From NCBI GenBank assembly GCA_001914815.1, contig MNDG01000060.1:1-34820 (forward strand): 34,820 nt of DNA, in the 5' to 3' direction. Of this stretch, positions 1-8,922 are shown in pieces. This DNA comes from Acidobacteriales bacterium 13_2_20CM_55_8. GTDB taxonomy: Bacteria > Acidobacteriota > Terriglobia > Terriglobales > Acidobacteriaceae. The stretch's first letter is position 1. Each line of letters begins with the position of its first letter. The translations under genes and the position numbers were made by a program. Under the pieces are notes generated by a model. That model saw only the letters and a program-made list of their open reading frames with translations. It had not been told where the DNA came from and did not search any database.

Positions 1-833
1 CTAAAAAAATATCGAAAGAGGCGACTCGTATTTCGTACACAGAAAGCTGCGAGATGATCCTGACCGGAGTGGAAAAAAGACGTGCGTAACCAGGTGTGCG
101 CAATTTCACCAGCAAGTCCGCTGCTTTTCAGCCTGGAAATGTGACTGACATATAAGAACGCGCACAGCGCCAAGGCTCCCAGCTGAGCAACGATCCATGC
201 CACGACCAGTCCCGTTTGCGGCTTACTCGTCCAGATGCGAACTAGCGCGTAAATCCCAAGTGTGAGGGCGAAAATGAAAGAAGAATAGTGAGTCAGTAGG
301 GCCAGATAGAGTGTTAAGGAAGAAAGTAACATCAGGCCTACGGACTTTTCTCCGATTGCACGATCCAGAAGGTAGAGGCTGGTGGCGCAGAAAAACATCA
401 ACAACGAATACTGCCGGTTCTCCGCCGAAAGCGAGATTAGGGATGGCGAGAACGAAAGAAGAGCAAGGCCGATTAATGCAGTCGTCCTGTCTGTCACTCT
501 TTGCAACCACAGGAACGTGATCCAGCAGAAGGCGGTTCCCATTAGCACCGAAGGAAGGCGCAAAACAAATTCGGAGTTGCCCAACAAACGCCAGTAGTGC
601 AGAAGCACGATCAATAAGGGAGGATGCGCCGTAGTGAGACTGGCTTGGTAAACCAGAGCGAGCGAAGGTTGTGCGGATAACAAATAATGTAAGGCTTCGT
701 CCGGATTCAGGAAAGTTCGATGCGCGAGGACCAAACGTGCGGCAAGAGCGCCCTCTATCAAAAAAAGTGGAAGCGCAGCCCGATGAGATAGTCGTCGTGT
801 CGCCGAAATCTCGGATGCGCTGGAAAATTTCAT
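1..833 (-). CDS. GT39/ArnT-PMT-like membrane glycosyltransferase (3' end beyond window)
   Basis: Translating the minus strand from ATG at 833 gives about 277 codons without a stop up to the left edge, so the gene is partial. The ORF track misses it; the frames listed across it (218 aa minus, 69 and 71 aa plus) are shadows. Early in the protein, after a first hydrophobic helix, comes the acidic loop NPDEALHYLL, which matches the catalytic Asp-Glu loop of GT39-type transferases that use polyprenyl-phosphate sugars. It is followed by YWRLLGNSEFVLRLPSV and a series of hydrophobic helices (FCWITFLWL, LIGLALLSFSPSLISL, LMLLSSLTLYLALL), as in that family. It probably transfers a sugar on the outer face of the inner membrane. 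It is divergent from the sulfatase gene with about 150 bp between. Substrate unknown. Confidence 0.8.
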   Translation of the reverse strand, partial: MKFSSASEISATRRLSHRAALPLFLIEGALAARLVLAHRTFLNPDEALHYLLSAQPSLALVYQASLTTAHPPLLIVLLHYWRLLGNSEFVLRLPSVLMGTAFCWITFLWLQRVTDRTTALIGLALLSFSPSLISLSAENRQYSLLMFFCATSLYLLDRAIGEKSVGLMLLSSLTLYLALLTHYSSFIFALTLGIYALVRIWTSKPQTGLVVAWIVAQLGALALCAFLYVSHISRLKSSGLAGEIAHTWLRTSFFHSGQDHLAAFCVRNTSRLFRYFF

Positions 834-982
834 GTATTCGTTCGTGAGATGGATCTATCCTATCTGGCCTTGCTGGCAACGCACCAGCCGAGGTTCAGGG
901 GAACCCAAAATATCGGTGTTCAATGTGAGTTCCAAAAATCAGATCATGTTAGATTGTGCGATACCCAAGCTGGGCACACAGA

Positions 983-2827
983 ATGACAGACCGCCATTCC
1001 GCTACGCGATCCCAAGTCCCTAGCGGATCGTCCGCGCCCATTGGGACGCTCGTGTTAATTGCCGCGTGGTTCGGGATTTTTGCTGGGCTGACGGAAGGTG
1101 TCGGACTGCTGCTTTTCCAGAGAATCAATTGGGCTCAGTGGGGACGGCTCATGCATGTTTCAGAGGAAGTCCTGTGGATCTCCCCGCTCGTCGATCTATT
1201 CTTTTTCCTCATTGTCACGCTCTTGGTGTGGCTGATATCGCGGTGCTCATGGCGCGTTCCCCCCACTCGACTGCTTGTCTTCTTGCTGACGTTCTTGACG
1301 ATTTATGACTGGCTGACCCTGACTAACCGTCTCTACCATCGAGCATGCATAGTCCTGGCGCTCGGAGTCGCGGTGGCATTCACTCGTTGGATAACGAAGA
1401 GAGAGGCGTCGAACATCAGCTTTTGGAAGACCTCAGCACCATGGTTGGCCGTGGTTTTCCTGTTGACATTGGTGGCGATTCAGGGCGAGAAATGGACGCA
1501 CGAAAGAATCGCAGTCGCCAAATTACAAGCCGCGCCCCAGTCATCGACCAACGTGCTGGTGATTGTGTTAGACACGTTGCGCGCCGATCATCTTTCGTCC
1601 TATGGTTATCCCCGGGCGACCAGCCCAGAAATTGATCGGATCGCGAGCCAGGGAGTGCTGTTTGAAAATGCGATTGCCCCGTGCTCCTGGAGTCTTCCAT
1701 CTCATGCTTCTCTACTGACGGGACGCGCCCCATCCGAGCATGGAATGCAGAATGTTCAACCCATGCCGTGGCTCGGATGGGGGAAAAATAGTCTGGGCGG
1801 CTATCCCACCTTGGGAGATGTGTTGAAGGAGAGAGGATACCGGACTGGCGCTTTCTCCGCGAACCGGGTCTATTTCACGCGCAATGTAGGACTGGGACGA
1901 GGTTTTGTTCACTTCGAAGATTACTTCGATTCTGTCGGAGATTCGTTCGTCCGTACGCTATATGGAAGGGAGTTCGCGCGCCTTTACCTCAACCGCACTG
2001 AGAAGAGCAAGGTGACGCGGGCGCTTCGATACCTGGGACTGGAGTCTTGGCTGGACAAGGATTCAGAGGGTTCGGGCGATTTTGGCGGCGCGTATGGTGT
2101 GCGAAAGCGTGCGAGCGTGGTGAACCAGGAACTACTGCACTGGATCGACCGTGACCAGCGACATCCCTTTTTTGCCTTCCTGAATTATTTGGACGTGCAT
2201 TACTCCTACGGCGGGCCCCAAGATTATCCGAAGCCTGATTGGGATCGGGGAACCACTATCGATGAATACGACGCTGGCCTGAAGTACGTTGACGATTACA
2301 TCGGGCGACTTCTGCGAGAGTTGGAACAGCGCGGATTAACAAGAAATACAATCGTAGTTATTACGTCGGACCACGGTGAATCACTCGGAGCACATGGGCT
2401 GACCTATCACGGGGCTGCGCTATATCGGGCGGTGAGTAATACAGCGATAGCTGCCACCATCATGGATCTGCTGGGGGCTGGCGACCAAGGCGCGTTCGCG
2501 TTCCCGGGGCCGCCCTTGAACGCATTATGGAAATCGCCGAAAGCGCAAGCCAACTGGCCGGATCCGATTTCCGAGCTGGCGCAGACTGACATCGTCGTAC
2601 CGGCAGATCGGGTTGTGGAAGGGAAGATACCTATCGCCACTAACGGTTGGATGAGATCAGTCGTAACGCCCCGATGGCACCTGATCACGCATGAAAAACT
2701 CGGCCACCAGCTCTATGACTGGACCAATGATCCCGATGAATCCAGGAATTTGATCGACACCACCGAAGGCCACGCGACAGCTCTCCGCTTAGCGGCGCAG
2801 TTCGACGCCGGGACTAAAGCCCAATGA
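983..2827 (+). CDS. Membrane-anchored sulfatase/alkaline phosphatase-superfamily hydrolase with an apparent internal deletion
   Basis: The N-terminal ~180 residues hold about five transmembrane segments. An external alkaline-phosphatase-superfamily domain follows: VIVLDTLRADHLSSYGY (metal site), CSWSLPSHASLLTG (nucleophile region), and ITSDHGESLGAHG (second metal cluster). The nucleophile region reads S-L-P-S-H, not the C/S-x-P-x-R of formylglycine sulfatases, so it may act as a phosphoryl or phosphoglycol transferase/hydrolase instead. The ATG at 983 is chosen over 956 because hydrophobic sequence starts soon after it. Its last codons overlap the next gene (ATGA), indicating coupling. Oddity: after TYHGAALYR the sequence jumps to AVSNTAIAATIMDLLG. 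The usual segment of about 24 residues (like ELIHVPLxxWxPG..PxG.R) is missing in frame. Confidence 0.85.
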   Translation: MTDRHSATRSQVPSGSSAPIGTLVLIAAWFGIFAGLTEGVGLLLFQRINWAQWGRLMHVSEEVLWISPLVDLFFFLIVTLLVWLISRCSWRVPPTRLLVFLLTFLTIYDWLTLTNRLYHRACIVLALGVAVAFTRWITKREASNISFWKTSAPWLAVVFLLTLVAIQGEKWTHERIAVAKLQAAPQSSTNVLVIVLDTLRADHLSSYGYPRATSPEIDRIASQGVLFENAIAPCSWSLPSHASLLTGRAPSEHGMQNVQPMPWLGWGKNSLGGYPTLGDVLKERGYRTGAFSANRVYFTRNVGLGRGFVHFEDYFDSVGDSFVRTLYGREFARLYLNRTEKSKVTRALRYLGLESWLDKDSEGSGDFGGAYGVRKRASVVNQELLHWIDRDQRHPFFAFLNYLDVHYSYGGPQDYPKPDWDRGTTIDEYDAGLKYVDDYIGRLLRELEQRGLTRNTIVVITSDHGESLGAHGLTYHGAALYRAVSNTAIAATIMDLLGAGDQGAFAFPGPPLNALWKSPKAQANWPDPISELAQTDIVVPADRVVEGKIPIATNGWMRSVVTPRWHLITHEKLGHQLYDWTNDPDESRNLIDTTEGHATALRLAAQFDAGTKAQ

Positions 2828-4323
2828 TTCGAGCGGAGTCAACGAATCCGCTTATCAAAGGGCGGACTCTCCTGATATTCGCACTGGTATTCATTTCCTA
2901 CGCTTACTTCTATCAGGGCGGAGGCTGGAGCCAGAACTCACGGTTCGATCTGGTGCGCGCGATCGTGGAGCAGGGAACGCTGCGTATTGATGCCTATCAC
3001 GAAAACACGCAGGACAAGGCGTACTACCAGGGCCATTATTATTCTGACAAAGCGCCAGGACTGGCGCTGCTCGCGGTGCCGGTAGCAGCGATAGCGAGAC
3101 CGTTGCTGCCCGCAACAGGAATCGACCCCGTGTCGCCGCGTGGCTTGGTTGCTACGTCTTATCTTGTGACCGTATTTGCGGTGGCTCTGCCGGCTGCTTT
3201 GGCTTGTGCCTGCTTGTTTTGGATCGCCGTAAGACTCGGCAGCAATTTGAGCGGTGCCGCCTTTGCCGCGTTCTGCATGGGTCTGGCTACACCACTCTGG
3301 GCATACGCAACACTTTTCTGGGGACACGCACTCGCCGGAGCGTGTCTGCTGTTCGCGTTTGCCGCGGGCACGACGTTACAGAGTAGTGAACATGCCCGGC
3401 GTGATTTCCTCTGCGGAGTTGCCGTTGGCCTAAGCGCGGGGTGGGCGACAGTGTCGGAATATCCCGCTGCGCCGGCGTCCACGATTCTTGCTGTGTTCGC
3501 GCTGGCGCAGGTTTGGCCGGGGGGATGGCCGCGGCGATGGCGTACGGCTACCGGCATCGTCATTGGAGCGATTGCGTGCATCGCTGTACTAATGGATTAT
3601 CAACATCGCGCCTTTGGTTCAGCTCTTCATCCCAGCTACGCGTATTACCAGGAAGGAGCATTTCCCTGGATGAAGCATGGGTACATGGGCCTTACTTATC
3701 CGAGGGTCGAAGTCATGCTGAAGCTATTGTTCGGCTGCCGGCGCGGACTTCTTGTGGTTTCACCAATCTTGGCTGCGGCGCCTTTCGGATTGAGAGCGCT
3801 ATGGAAAAATCCAGCAACTCACGGCGCTGCTGTTGCGGCGTCGGCCGTAGCCGTCTATTACTTCCTCTTTAATGCTTCTTTCTCGGCCTGGGATGGCGGT
3901 TGGTCGTATGGTCCCCGCTATCTAAGTGCTGGACTGCCGTTGTTGTGCATAGGACTGGCGCCGGTGTGGACCCGCGCAAATCGGCTGTGGCACCGAGTGC
4001 TCCCTGCCCTCGCAGTGTGTGGTGGTTTGTTTTCACTGATGGCAGTCTCCACCACCGCACAGCCGCCGGACCATTTCCGATGCCCTCTTTTCCAGTTGTT
4101 GGTGCCTTCATTTTGGACCGGCACACTGTCGCTTACCCAAGGATCGATGCTCGCACTTTCAGAAAGGTCTGAGGGGCATGCCTACGGGGCATTCAATCTG
4201 GGAGAACTTACCGGACTGCATGGCTTACCTGGCTTGATTCCATTATTTTTGATCTGGGCTCTCGCTGCGTTCCTTTGGACAAGAACGAATCACGCTGAAC
4301 AGCGAGCGGCGGCGCCTGATTAG
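2824..4323 (+). CDS. Polytopic membrane protein, probable glycosyltransferase-like
   Basis: A 499-residue protein with about ten to eleven hydrophobic segments. The first periplasmic loop contains QNSRFDLVRAIVEQGTLRID and YYSDKAPGLALLAVP, a conserved pattern I associate with GT-C-like membrane proteins in Acidobacteriota. A second conserved loop reads GYMGLTYPRVEVMLKLLFGCRRGLLVVSP. The start ATG overlaps the sulfatase stop by 4 nt, so the two are almost certainly co-translated and act in one process, likely modification of a surface glycan or lipid. The acidic residues of the first loop (FDLVRAIVEQG) could be the catalytic ones, but this is inferred. It is convergent with the next gene, with only 23 bp between stops. 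Exact reaction unknown. Confidence 0.75.
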   Translation: MIRAESTNPLIKGRTLLIFALVFISYAYFYQGGGWSQNSRFDLVRAIVEQGTLRIDAYHENTQDKAYYQGHYYSDKAPGLALLAVPVAAIARPLLPATGIDPVSPRGLVATSYLVTVFAVALPAALACACLFWIAVRLGSNLSGAAFAAFCMGLATPLWAYATLFWGHALAGACLLFAFAAGTTLQSSEHARRDFLCGVAVGLSAGWATVSEYPAAPASTILAVFALAQVWPGGWPRRWRTATGIVIGAIACIAVLMDYQHRAFGSALHPSYAYYQEGAFPWMKHGYMGLTYPRVEVMLKLLFGCRRGLLVVSPILAAAPFGLRALWKNPATHGAAVAASAVAVYYFLFNASFSAWDGGWSYGPRYLSAGLPLLCIGLAPVWTRANRLWHRVLPALAVCGGLFSLMAVSTTAQPPDHFRCPLFQLLVPSFWTGTLSLTQGSMLALSERSEGHAYGAFNLGELTGLHGLPGLIPLFLIWALAAFLWTRTNHAEQRAAAPD

Positions 4324-4346
4324 AGTGGAGTTCGGGGAATCTGTAA

Positions 4347-5582
4347 TTACTGGCCCGCGCGTAAAGGTGAAATCAACAGTCGCCCAGCAGCTTTCTTCTT
4401 GGCATCTCCCTTGTCGTGCCTGTAGGTGAGATCCAGCGAACCTTCGGCGGTGGACGCAGCGTCGGCCAGAGTAGCCGCAAGAGAGCGAAACGAACGACCA
4501 ATATCGTGGCTGTCATGGAGTGCCACCGGAGCGCCCTTATCGATGGCGGGCGCGATCGATTGATAGTTGTTCGGCAGCTTCCAAAGAAGTGTGCAGTTGG
4601 TAGCCTTCGCTACATCCTCGTCGCTGAATCCGGGGATTTTTTTATAGCGGTTGAGGACCAGACGTACCCGGTCACGACCCGATCCTTCTTCGAGGAAAGC
4701 ACGTATCCGGCCGGCGCTCCACAGCGATACCACATCGGTTTGAGCCACCAGCAAGACGGCATTGGACAAATCGCAAAGCATGCGCGACGTCTGGTCGAGC
4801 CGGCTGGAGCAATCCACAATCACATATCGGAAGTGAGCCACCAGCAGGTCGAACAAGCGGGCCATTTCGGCCACCGTTGGTAGCAATGAGTGCGGATGCT
4901 GCGGACCAGCCAGCAGTTGCAAACCGCCTTTGCACTGGGTCATCAGGCCATCGAGAAGAGAAGAATCCATGCGGTGCAAGTTCTGCAATGCGTCGACGAT
5001 GCCGAACGTGGGCCGAACATTCAGATGAAGAGCAGCATGGCCCAGCGGAGCAAAGTCCACCAGCAGCACACCACCCTGAGATTCCTGGAGCGCAATTGCC
5101 GTATTTACAGCGACGGTAGTCGCACCCGCTCCCCCTTTCGCATTGGTCACTGTGAAAACCCGAGCCCGACCGGAAGAGGTGCGCGTTTTGCCTCGCGACG
5201 CTGCGAAGCGCGTGAAAGACTCGACCAGAGCTTCGGAACCGGCGTGCATTTCGAGGTATTCACGAGCGCCCGCCCGCATGGCGGAGACAATCGTGGAGGG
5301 ATCATTCATAGGGCCAATTGCGAAAATTGCAATGTCACTGGTGGTCGAATGGATCAATTCAATGGCGCTGATGGCGCGTTGTACGTTGTGGGAATCGATA
5401 TCCACCAGCACTACTTCGGCGCGGACATCCTGTATCTGGCGCACGATGGGATCGGTGGCGCTGGCCGGGAAGCCGACATGGGTGAAGACGTTTCGGCCCA
5501 TGTTCGTTGTCTCCAGACGATGCTGGAGCACCGACACTCGCTCTTTGTCCTCGGTTAAAAGGGTGACCGCTATCCCGTGCAT
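4347..5582 (-). CDS. CpaE/MinD-like ATPase with N-terminal receiver-like domain
   Basis: The ORF opens at 5723, but MHGIAVTLLTEDKERV at 5582 starts the recognisable fold, so I take that ATG. Residues ~1-125 form a pseudo-receiver domain (VVLVDIDSHN, then AMRAGAREYLEM), as in CpaE of Tad pilus systems. From ~135 a MinD/ParA ATPase follows, with the deviant Walker A NAKGGAGATTVAVN and the later strands VLLVDF and YVIVDCSSRLD. CpaE proteins localise the Tad/Flp secretion apparatus at the inner membrane. No other tad/cpa gene is visible here, so it is either an orphan or its partners lie elsewhere. The low-complexity tail ends in RHDKGDAKKKAAGR. Confidence 0.8.
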   Translation of the reverse strand: MHGIAVTLLTEDKERVSVLQHRLETTNMGRNVFTHVGFPASATDPIVRQIQDVRAEVVLVDIDSHNVQRAISAIELIHSTTSDIAIFAIGPMNDPSTIVSAMRAGAREYLEMHAGSEALVESFTRFAASRGKTRTSSGRARVFTVTNAKGGAGATTVAVNTAIALQESQGGVLLVDFAPLGHAALHLNVRPTFGIVDALQNLHRMDSSLLDGLMTQCKGGLQLLAGPQHPHSLLPTVAEMARLFDLLVAHFRYVIVDCSSRLDQTSRMLCDLSNAVLLVAQTDVVSLWSAGRIRAFLEEGSGRDRVRLVLNRYKKIPGFSDEDVAKATNCTLLWKLPNNYQSIAPAIDKGAPVALHDSHDIGRSFRSLAATLADAASTAEGSLDLTYRHDKGDAKKKAAGRLLISPLRAGQ

Positions 5583-5911
5583 GGCTTGGGCCTCACTGGT
5601 GTCGCCGATATCAGCATGGTATGAATGGACGAAGGCAGCGCCAAGTGACTTAGGTAACCATGCGCGACTTCCACAGAAAATCCCCTCTTCGCAGATCCTG
5701 AATGCAAGCGGAATCAAGAACAACTACAGCAGCGGGAAGGCCCGGAGCGAAAGAGCGTCCCTTCGGAACAGGTATTCTATGCGAAATCAGGGCGCTTGGA
5801 AAGGACCAAAACAGCCCAAAATCCGCGACCAACAGGCCGACTGTGGCGGATCCTGTGACCTCAAATACTCGGTCGTTTCTGGTAGACGAGCGCCAGCAAT
5901 ACTTTTCCGGG
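5583..5911. other. Intergenic region between cpaE-like and PilZ genes
   Basis: About 330 bp with no convincing gene. The ORF-track frames here (minus 126 aa, plus 317 aa and 76 aa) have no recognisable motif and mostly lie antisense to, or overlap, real genes. One possible minus-strand promoter for the CpaE-like gene is listed separately. Confidence 0.5.
5774..5802 (-). promoter_or_regulatory. Candidate sigma70-type promoter for the CpaE-like gene
   Basis: On the minus strand the sequence reads TTTCCA, 17 nt, TAGAAT. The -10 differs from TATAAT at one base and the -35 matches TTGACA at four of six. It would leave a leader of about 185 nt before the ATG at 5582. It is chosen by eye only. Confidence 0.3.
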
Positions 5912-6301
5912 CTAATGTTCGTGCAGGCCTGAGATGCGATCGTAAGCTCGGGAATCGTCAGTCGCGGCCTCGGCTTGGGGCAGGAATTCATATCCGTGCA
6001 GGCGGACTGCAACCTCAAATGTCGTTCCACTCAAGGGTGGGACGACACGCATCACTTTGCCCCGGCAGCGGACTCTCATATTCTCGGCCAGCGTAATCTC
6101 CGAAGGCATAACCAGGGTCAACTCTACGGCGTCTCCTTCGGTCAAAGAAAAATCGGTACAGAAAAATGCTCCCCTGGCGCTCAAATTCTGGGTGACTCCT
6201 TGTCCTTCACCCTGTGGAATGAGCGATCGGACGGACACTGGAAGGGAAAAGCCAAACCGCTGTGCCGCTCGACGCTCGAGATGGCCTTGGACAGTGCTCA
6301 C
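5912..6301 (-). CDS. PilZ domain protein (c-di-GMP-binding type)
   Basis: A 129-residue single-domain protein. The N-terminus holds the arginine-rich switch ERRAAQRFGFSLPVSV, matching the RxxxR c-di-GMP-binding motif. The second signature is NLSARGAFFCTD, matching D/NxSxxG. The remainder fits the six-stranded PilZ barrel (MRVRCRGKVMRVVPP, FEVAVRLHGYEF). Such proteins bind cyclic di-GMP and act on motility, pili or exopolysaccharide. The start is a GTG at 6301, right next to a perfect palindrome at 6309-6320. It lies upstream of the CpaE-like gene on the same strand, which hints at pilus or surface control, but 330 bp separate them. Confidence 0.85.
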   Translation of the reverse strand: MSTVQGHLERRAAQRFGFSLPVSVRSLIPQGEGQGVTQNLSARGAFFCTDFSLTEGDAVELTLVMPSEITLAENMRVRCRGKVMRVVPPLSGTTFEVAVRLHGYEFLPQAEAATDDSRAYDRISGLHEH

Positions 6302-6308
6302 AATTTTT

Positions 6309-6320
6309 GGAAACGTTTCC
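6309..6320. promoter_or_regulatory. Perfect 12-bp palindrome, LacI-family-like operator
   Basis: GGAAACGTTTCC is perfectly palindromic with a central CG. This matches the general form of LacI/GalR-family operators. It lies 8 bp upstream of the PilZ GTG and upstream of the divergent MFS gene, so it could control either. No LacI-type regulator is seen in the window. Confidence 0.35.
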
Positions 6321-6336
6321 GATTTCCCGGACCTTA

Positions 6337-7821
6337 ATGCTTCTCCTATACTGGGCTTCTGACGGCCCTGCTAGGCCGCTGGCCAGCACGGGAAACTTTA
6401 CCGCAGCTCTTGACAGGAAGGAAGCACAAACTGAAAAAGATGAAAATCAAGCACCAGCGCGTGGCAGAACAGCATCCATAAAGAGCGCATTGAAAGTGGC
6501 GGATCCGTCTATTTCGAACTCACTTACAAATCAACCACCGCGTGGTTCCACGCCGTTGCAGCCGAAGCAGGGTCGGGTGCAGGTGACTTTGCGTGCCCTG
6601 CGGTATCGTAATTTCCAGCTTTTCTTCAGCGGACAACTTATCTCCCTGATCGGCACCTGGATGCAGACTGTAGCTCAGTCATGGCTGGTCTACCGTATGA
6701 CAGGTTCGTCACTGCTACTGGGTTTGGTGGGATTCGCCAGCCAGATCCCGGTCTTCCTGATAGCCCCTCTGGGCGGTATGGTAGCGGACCGCTACAACCG
6801 CCACCGGGTGATTATCGCGACTCAGACCACAGCCATGCTGCTCGCCGGTGTTCTAGCGGGCGTCACGCTACTGGGAGTGGTGCAGGTGTGGCACGTCTTC
6901 GTGCTGGCGACTTTGCTAGGCGTGGTGAATGCGTTTGATATCCCCGCACGCCAGGCATTCCTGGTGGATATGGTGGGCAAGGAAGACTTGATGAACGCCA
7001 TTGCCTTGAACTCGTCCATGTTCAACGGCGCGCGGATTATCGGCCCGGCCATCGCCGGCGTGCTGGTCGCGAAGATCGGCGAAGGCTGGTGCTTCTTCGC
7101 CAATGCTGTCAGCTACATCGCGGTGATTATTGGTCTGGTAATGATGAAACTGCCACCTCGGATTTATCAGAGGCATTCAGCATCCCCGATGGCACACATT
7201 ATCGAAGGCTTTCGCTTCGCCCGAGAAACCGGACCGATCCGCGCAATATTGCTGTTGTTGGGGCTCGTCAGCCTGGTTGGGATGCCGTACACGGTGCTGA
7301 TGCCAATATTCGCAGACAGGATCCTGCATGGCGGAGCTCGCGGCTTGGGAATTCTCATGGGCGCCACTGGAGTAGGAGCATTGCTGGGAGCGTTGACGCT
7401 GGCTTCGAGAACCGGCGTGCGCGGACTCGGGCGGTGGGTGGCATTTTCCTGTGCCGGGTTCGGCGTCAGCTTATTTCTGTTCTCTTGGTCTCGCCATTTC
7501 TGGCTCTCCGTGGCATTGCTGCTGCCGGTAGGCTTCTCCATGATGCTGGAAATGTCCTCTTCCAATACGCTGATTCAAGCCATGGTCCCCGATCACCTGC
7601 GAGGACGGGTGATGGCGATGTACTCAATGATGTTCATGGGCATGGCGCCATTCGGAGCGCTCATTGGAGGGGCGCTTGCCGATCGGCTTGGCGCGCCTAT
7701 TACGGTTTCAATCGGAGCGCTAGCTTGCATCGGCGGCGCCATCTGGTTCGGTATGTACTTGCCAAAGATACGGCTGGAGGCGCGTCAGTTGATCGTGCAA
7801 CAGACTGGCGAACCCTCATGA
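6337..7821 (+). CDS. MFS exporter, EntS/DHA3-like
   Basis: Twelve-helix transporter. From about residue 80 of this call the MFS core runs: LRALRYRNFQLFFSGQLISLIGTWMQTVAQSWLVYRMT, then GGMVADRYNRHRV, the conserved cytoplasmic loop between helices 2 and 3. Later come FDIPARQAFLVDMV, NSSMFNGARIIGPAIAG and DHLRGRVMAMYSM. These features are typical of the DHA3/enterobactin-exporter group, which exports siderophores or drugs by proton antiport; the substrate cannot be told. The track start at 6262 would overlap the divergent PilZ gene. The ATG at 6337 is the first one clear of it but has no good ribosome site. The ~75 residues before the core are hydrophilic and low-complexity, so the true start may be an internal GTG/TTG closer to 6500-6580. 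Confidence 0.85.
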   Translation: MLLLYWASDGPARPLASTGNFTAALDRKEAQTEKDENQAPARGRTASIKSALKVADPSISNSLTNQPPRGSTPLQPKQGRVQVTLRALRYRNFQLFFSGQLISLIGTWMQTVAQSWLVYRMTGSSLLLGLVGFASQIPVFLIAPLGGMVADRYNRHRVIIATQTTAMLLAGVLAGVTLLGVVQVWHVFVLATLLGVVNAFDIPARQAFLVDMVGKEDLMNAIALNSSMFNGARIIGPAIAGVLVAKIGEGWCFFANAVSYIAVIIGLVMMKLPPRIYQRHSASPMAHIIEGFRFARETGPIRAILLLLGLVSLVGMPYTVLMPIFADRILHGGARGLGILMGATGVGALLGALTLASRTGVRGLGRWVAFSCAGFGVSLFLFSWSRHFWLSVALLLPVGFSMMLEMSSSNTLIQAMVPDHLRGRVMAMYSMMFMGMAPFGALIGGALADRLGAPITVSIGALACIGGAIWFGMYLPKIRLEARQLIVQQTGEPS

Positions 7822-7824
7822 GAA

Positions 7825-8838
7825 CTATCGCCGACGGGCCAGAAATTCGAGCAACGAACCATCCGCTACAGGAACAGGCATCAAAGTGAGCACCAGCATA
7901 GCAAGGCCAAAGAGAGCAAGCCATCGCCGTTCATCAGTCACACCGGGCCATTCCGGAACGATGGGATGGCGCATGCCAGTGATCCGCAACAGAACCGCCC
8001 ACAGCAGCCAACCAGCCCAGAAATAAATCGCTAGAGGAATCAGCGCGAGTATTGTAACGCGTGAAACGATTTTATGGGCCCGCGGAGACAGAGCAAAAAC
8101 AATGTGTCCCCCGTCCAGTTGGCCTCCGGGAAGGAGGTTCAGCGCGGTGGCTAACATCCCTACCCACGCCGCAATCGCTGTAGGGTGGAGATACATTCCC
8201 TGCAAGGAGGCCGAACCCGCACGGAGCTTCGCTAGCGGAAGTATGGCCCAGGTCAGGTGAAAAATAAGTGGATAGCCAAGCTGAACCTCGGAGGCAGCCG
8301 GCGCAAGCGGCATCATTTTCGATTGTGGCAAGGCAAAGACCAAGACCCCAACCGCGACGAGAAATCCCGCAATTGGCCCGGCGATCCCAATATCAAACAA
8401 TGCATTGCGCGAAGGGATCGGAGAACGAATCCGAATGAAAGCTCCCGCTGTCCCAAAAAGCGTCGGAAAAGGAATGAAAAATGGCAGCGTCGCATACACG
8501 CCATAATAGCGACAATAAAGATAATGCCCCATTTCGTGCGCCAGCAGGATCAACATCAGCGTGGAAGCGAAGGGCAATCCAAGCAGCAAGCGCGAAGGTT
8601 GTGCCAGTGCCCAATCCACGGGAAGGATAGGCAGCACGTCATCGTTGAAGGAAAAAGCCGGCAGATTATTCTGAAAATTGAACTCCATGTGCGCACCGAC
8701 TACCAGCGTAGTGAAGAAGGTCGCCAGAAACAGCAAGATGTGCAGCCAGTAACGCCGTTTTTGGGGACGAGGTACGTACACTTCCGACGGACGGTAATAC
8801 TCAATGGTAGGAGGCAGTGGGGGAATGGGATCAGACAT
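7825..8838 (-). CDS. M50 site-2-type intramembrane metalloprotease
   Basis: Membrane protein with the zinc motif AHEMGHYLYCRYYGV (HExxH) inside a hydrophobic helix at about residue 120. The second motif LNLLPGGQLDGGHIVFAL supplies the third zinc ligand (the N..LP..xLDGG signature). This is the family of site-2 proteases that cut membrane-bound regulators or process signal remnants within the bilayer. A conserved stretch FFIPFPTLFGTAGAFIRI follows HExxH. ATG 8838 (MSDPIPPLPP) is preferred to the track start at 8865 because the proline-rich cytoplasmic N-terminus begins there. It is convergent with the MFS gene, with only 3 nt between the stops. Confidence 0.88.
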   Translation of the reverse strand: MSDPIPPLPPTIEYYRPSEVYVPRPQKRRYWLHILLFLATFFTTLVVGAHMEFNFQNNLPAFSFNDDVLPILPVDWALAQPSRLLLGLPFASTLMLILLAHEMGHYLYCRYYGVYATLPFFIPFPTLFGTAGAFIRIRSPIPSRNALFDIGIAGPIAGFLVAVGVLVFALPQSKMMPLAPAASEVQLGYPLIFHLTWAILPLAKLRAGSASLQGMYLHPTAIAAWVGMLATALNLLPGGQLDGGHIVFALSPRAHKIVSRVTILALIPLAIYFWAGWLLWAVLLRITGMRHPIVPEWPGVTDERRWLALFGLAMLVLTLMPVPVADGSLLEFLARRR

Positions 8839-8922
8839 GAAGATTCCGGGATAGGAGTCAATCAACCTTCGCGCCAGCGCACGCGATTTCCGCAGCAGGC
8901 GAAGCGAAGTCCTCAGCCAGGC

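Noticed and set aside
223-879. 218-aa minus-strand ORF
   Set aside because: It is a shadow of the partial GT39 gene that reads through to the left edge in another frame and has clear DE-loop and membrane helices.
4890-5558. 222-aa plus-strand ORF
   Set aside because: Antisense to the ATPase domain of the CpaE-like protein, with no motif.
5143-6096. 317-aa plus-strand ORF
   Set aside because: It lies antisense to the CpaE-like gene and the PilZ gene, has no recognisable motif, and its composition fits a shadow frame of GC-rich coding DNA.
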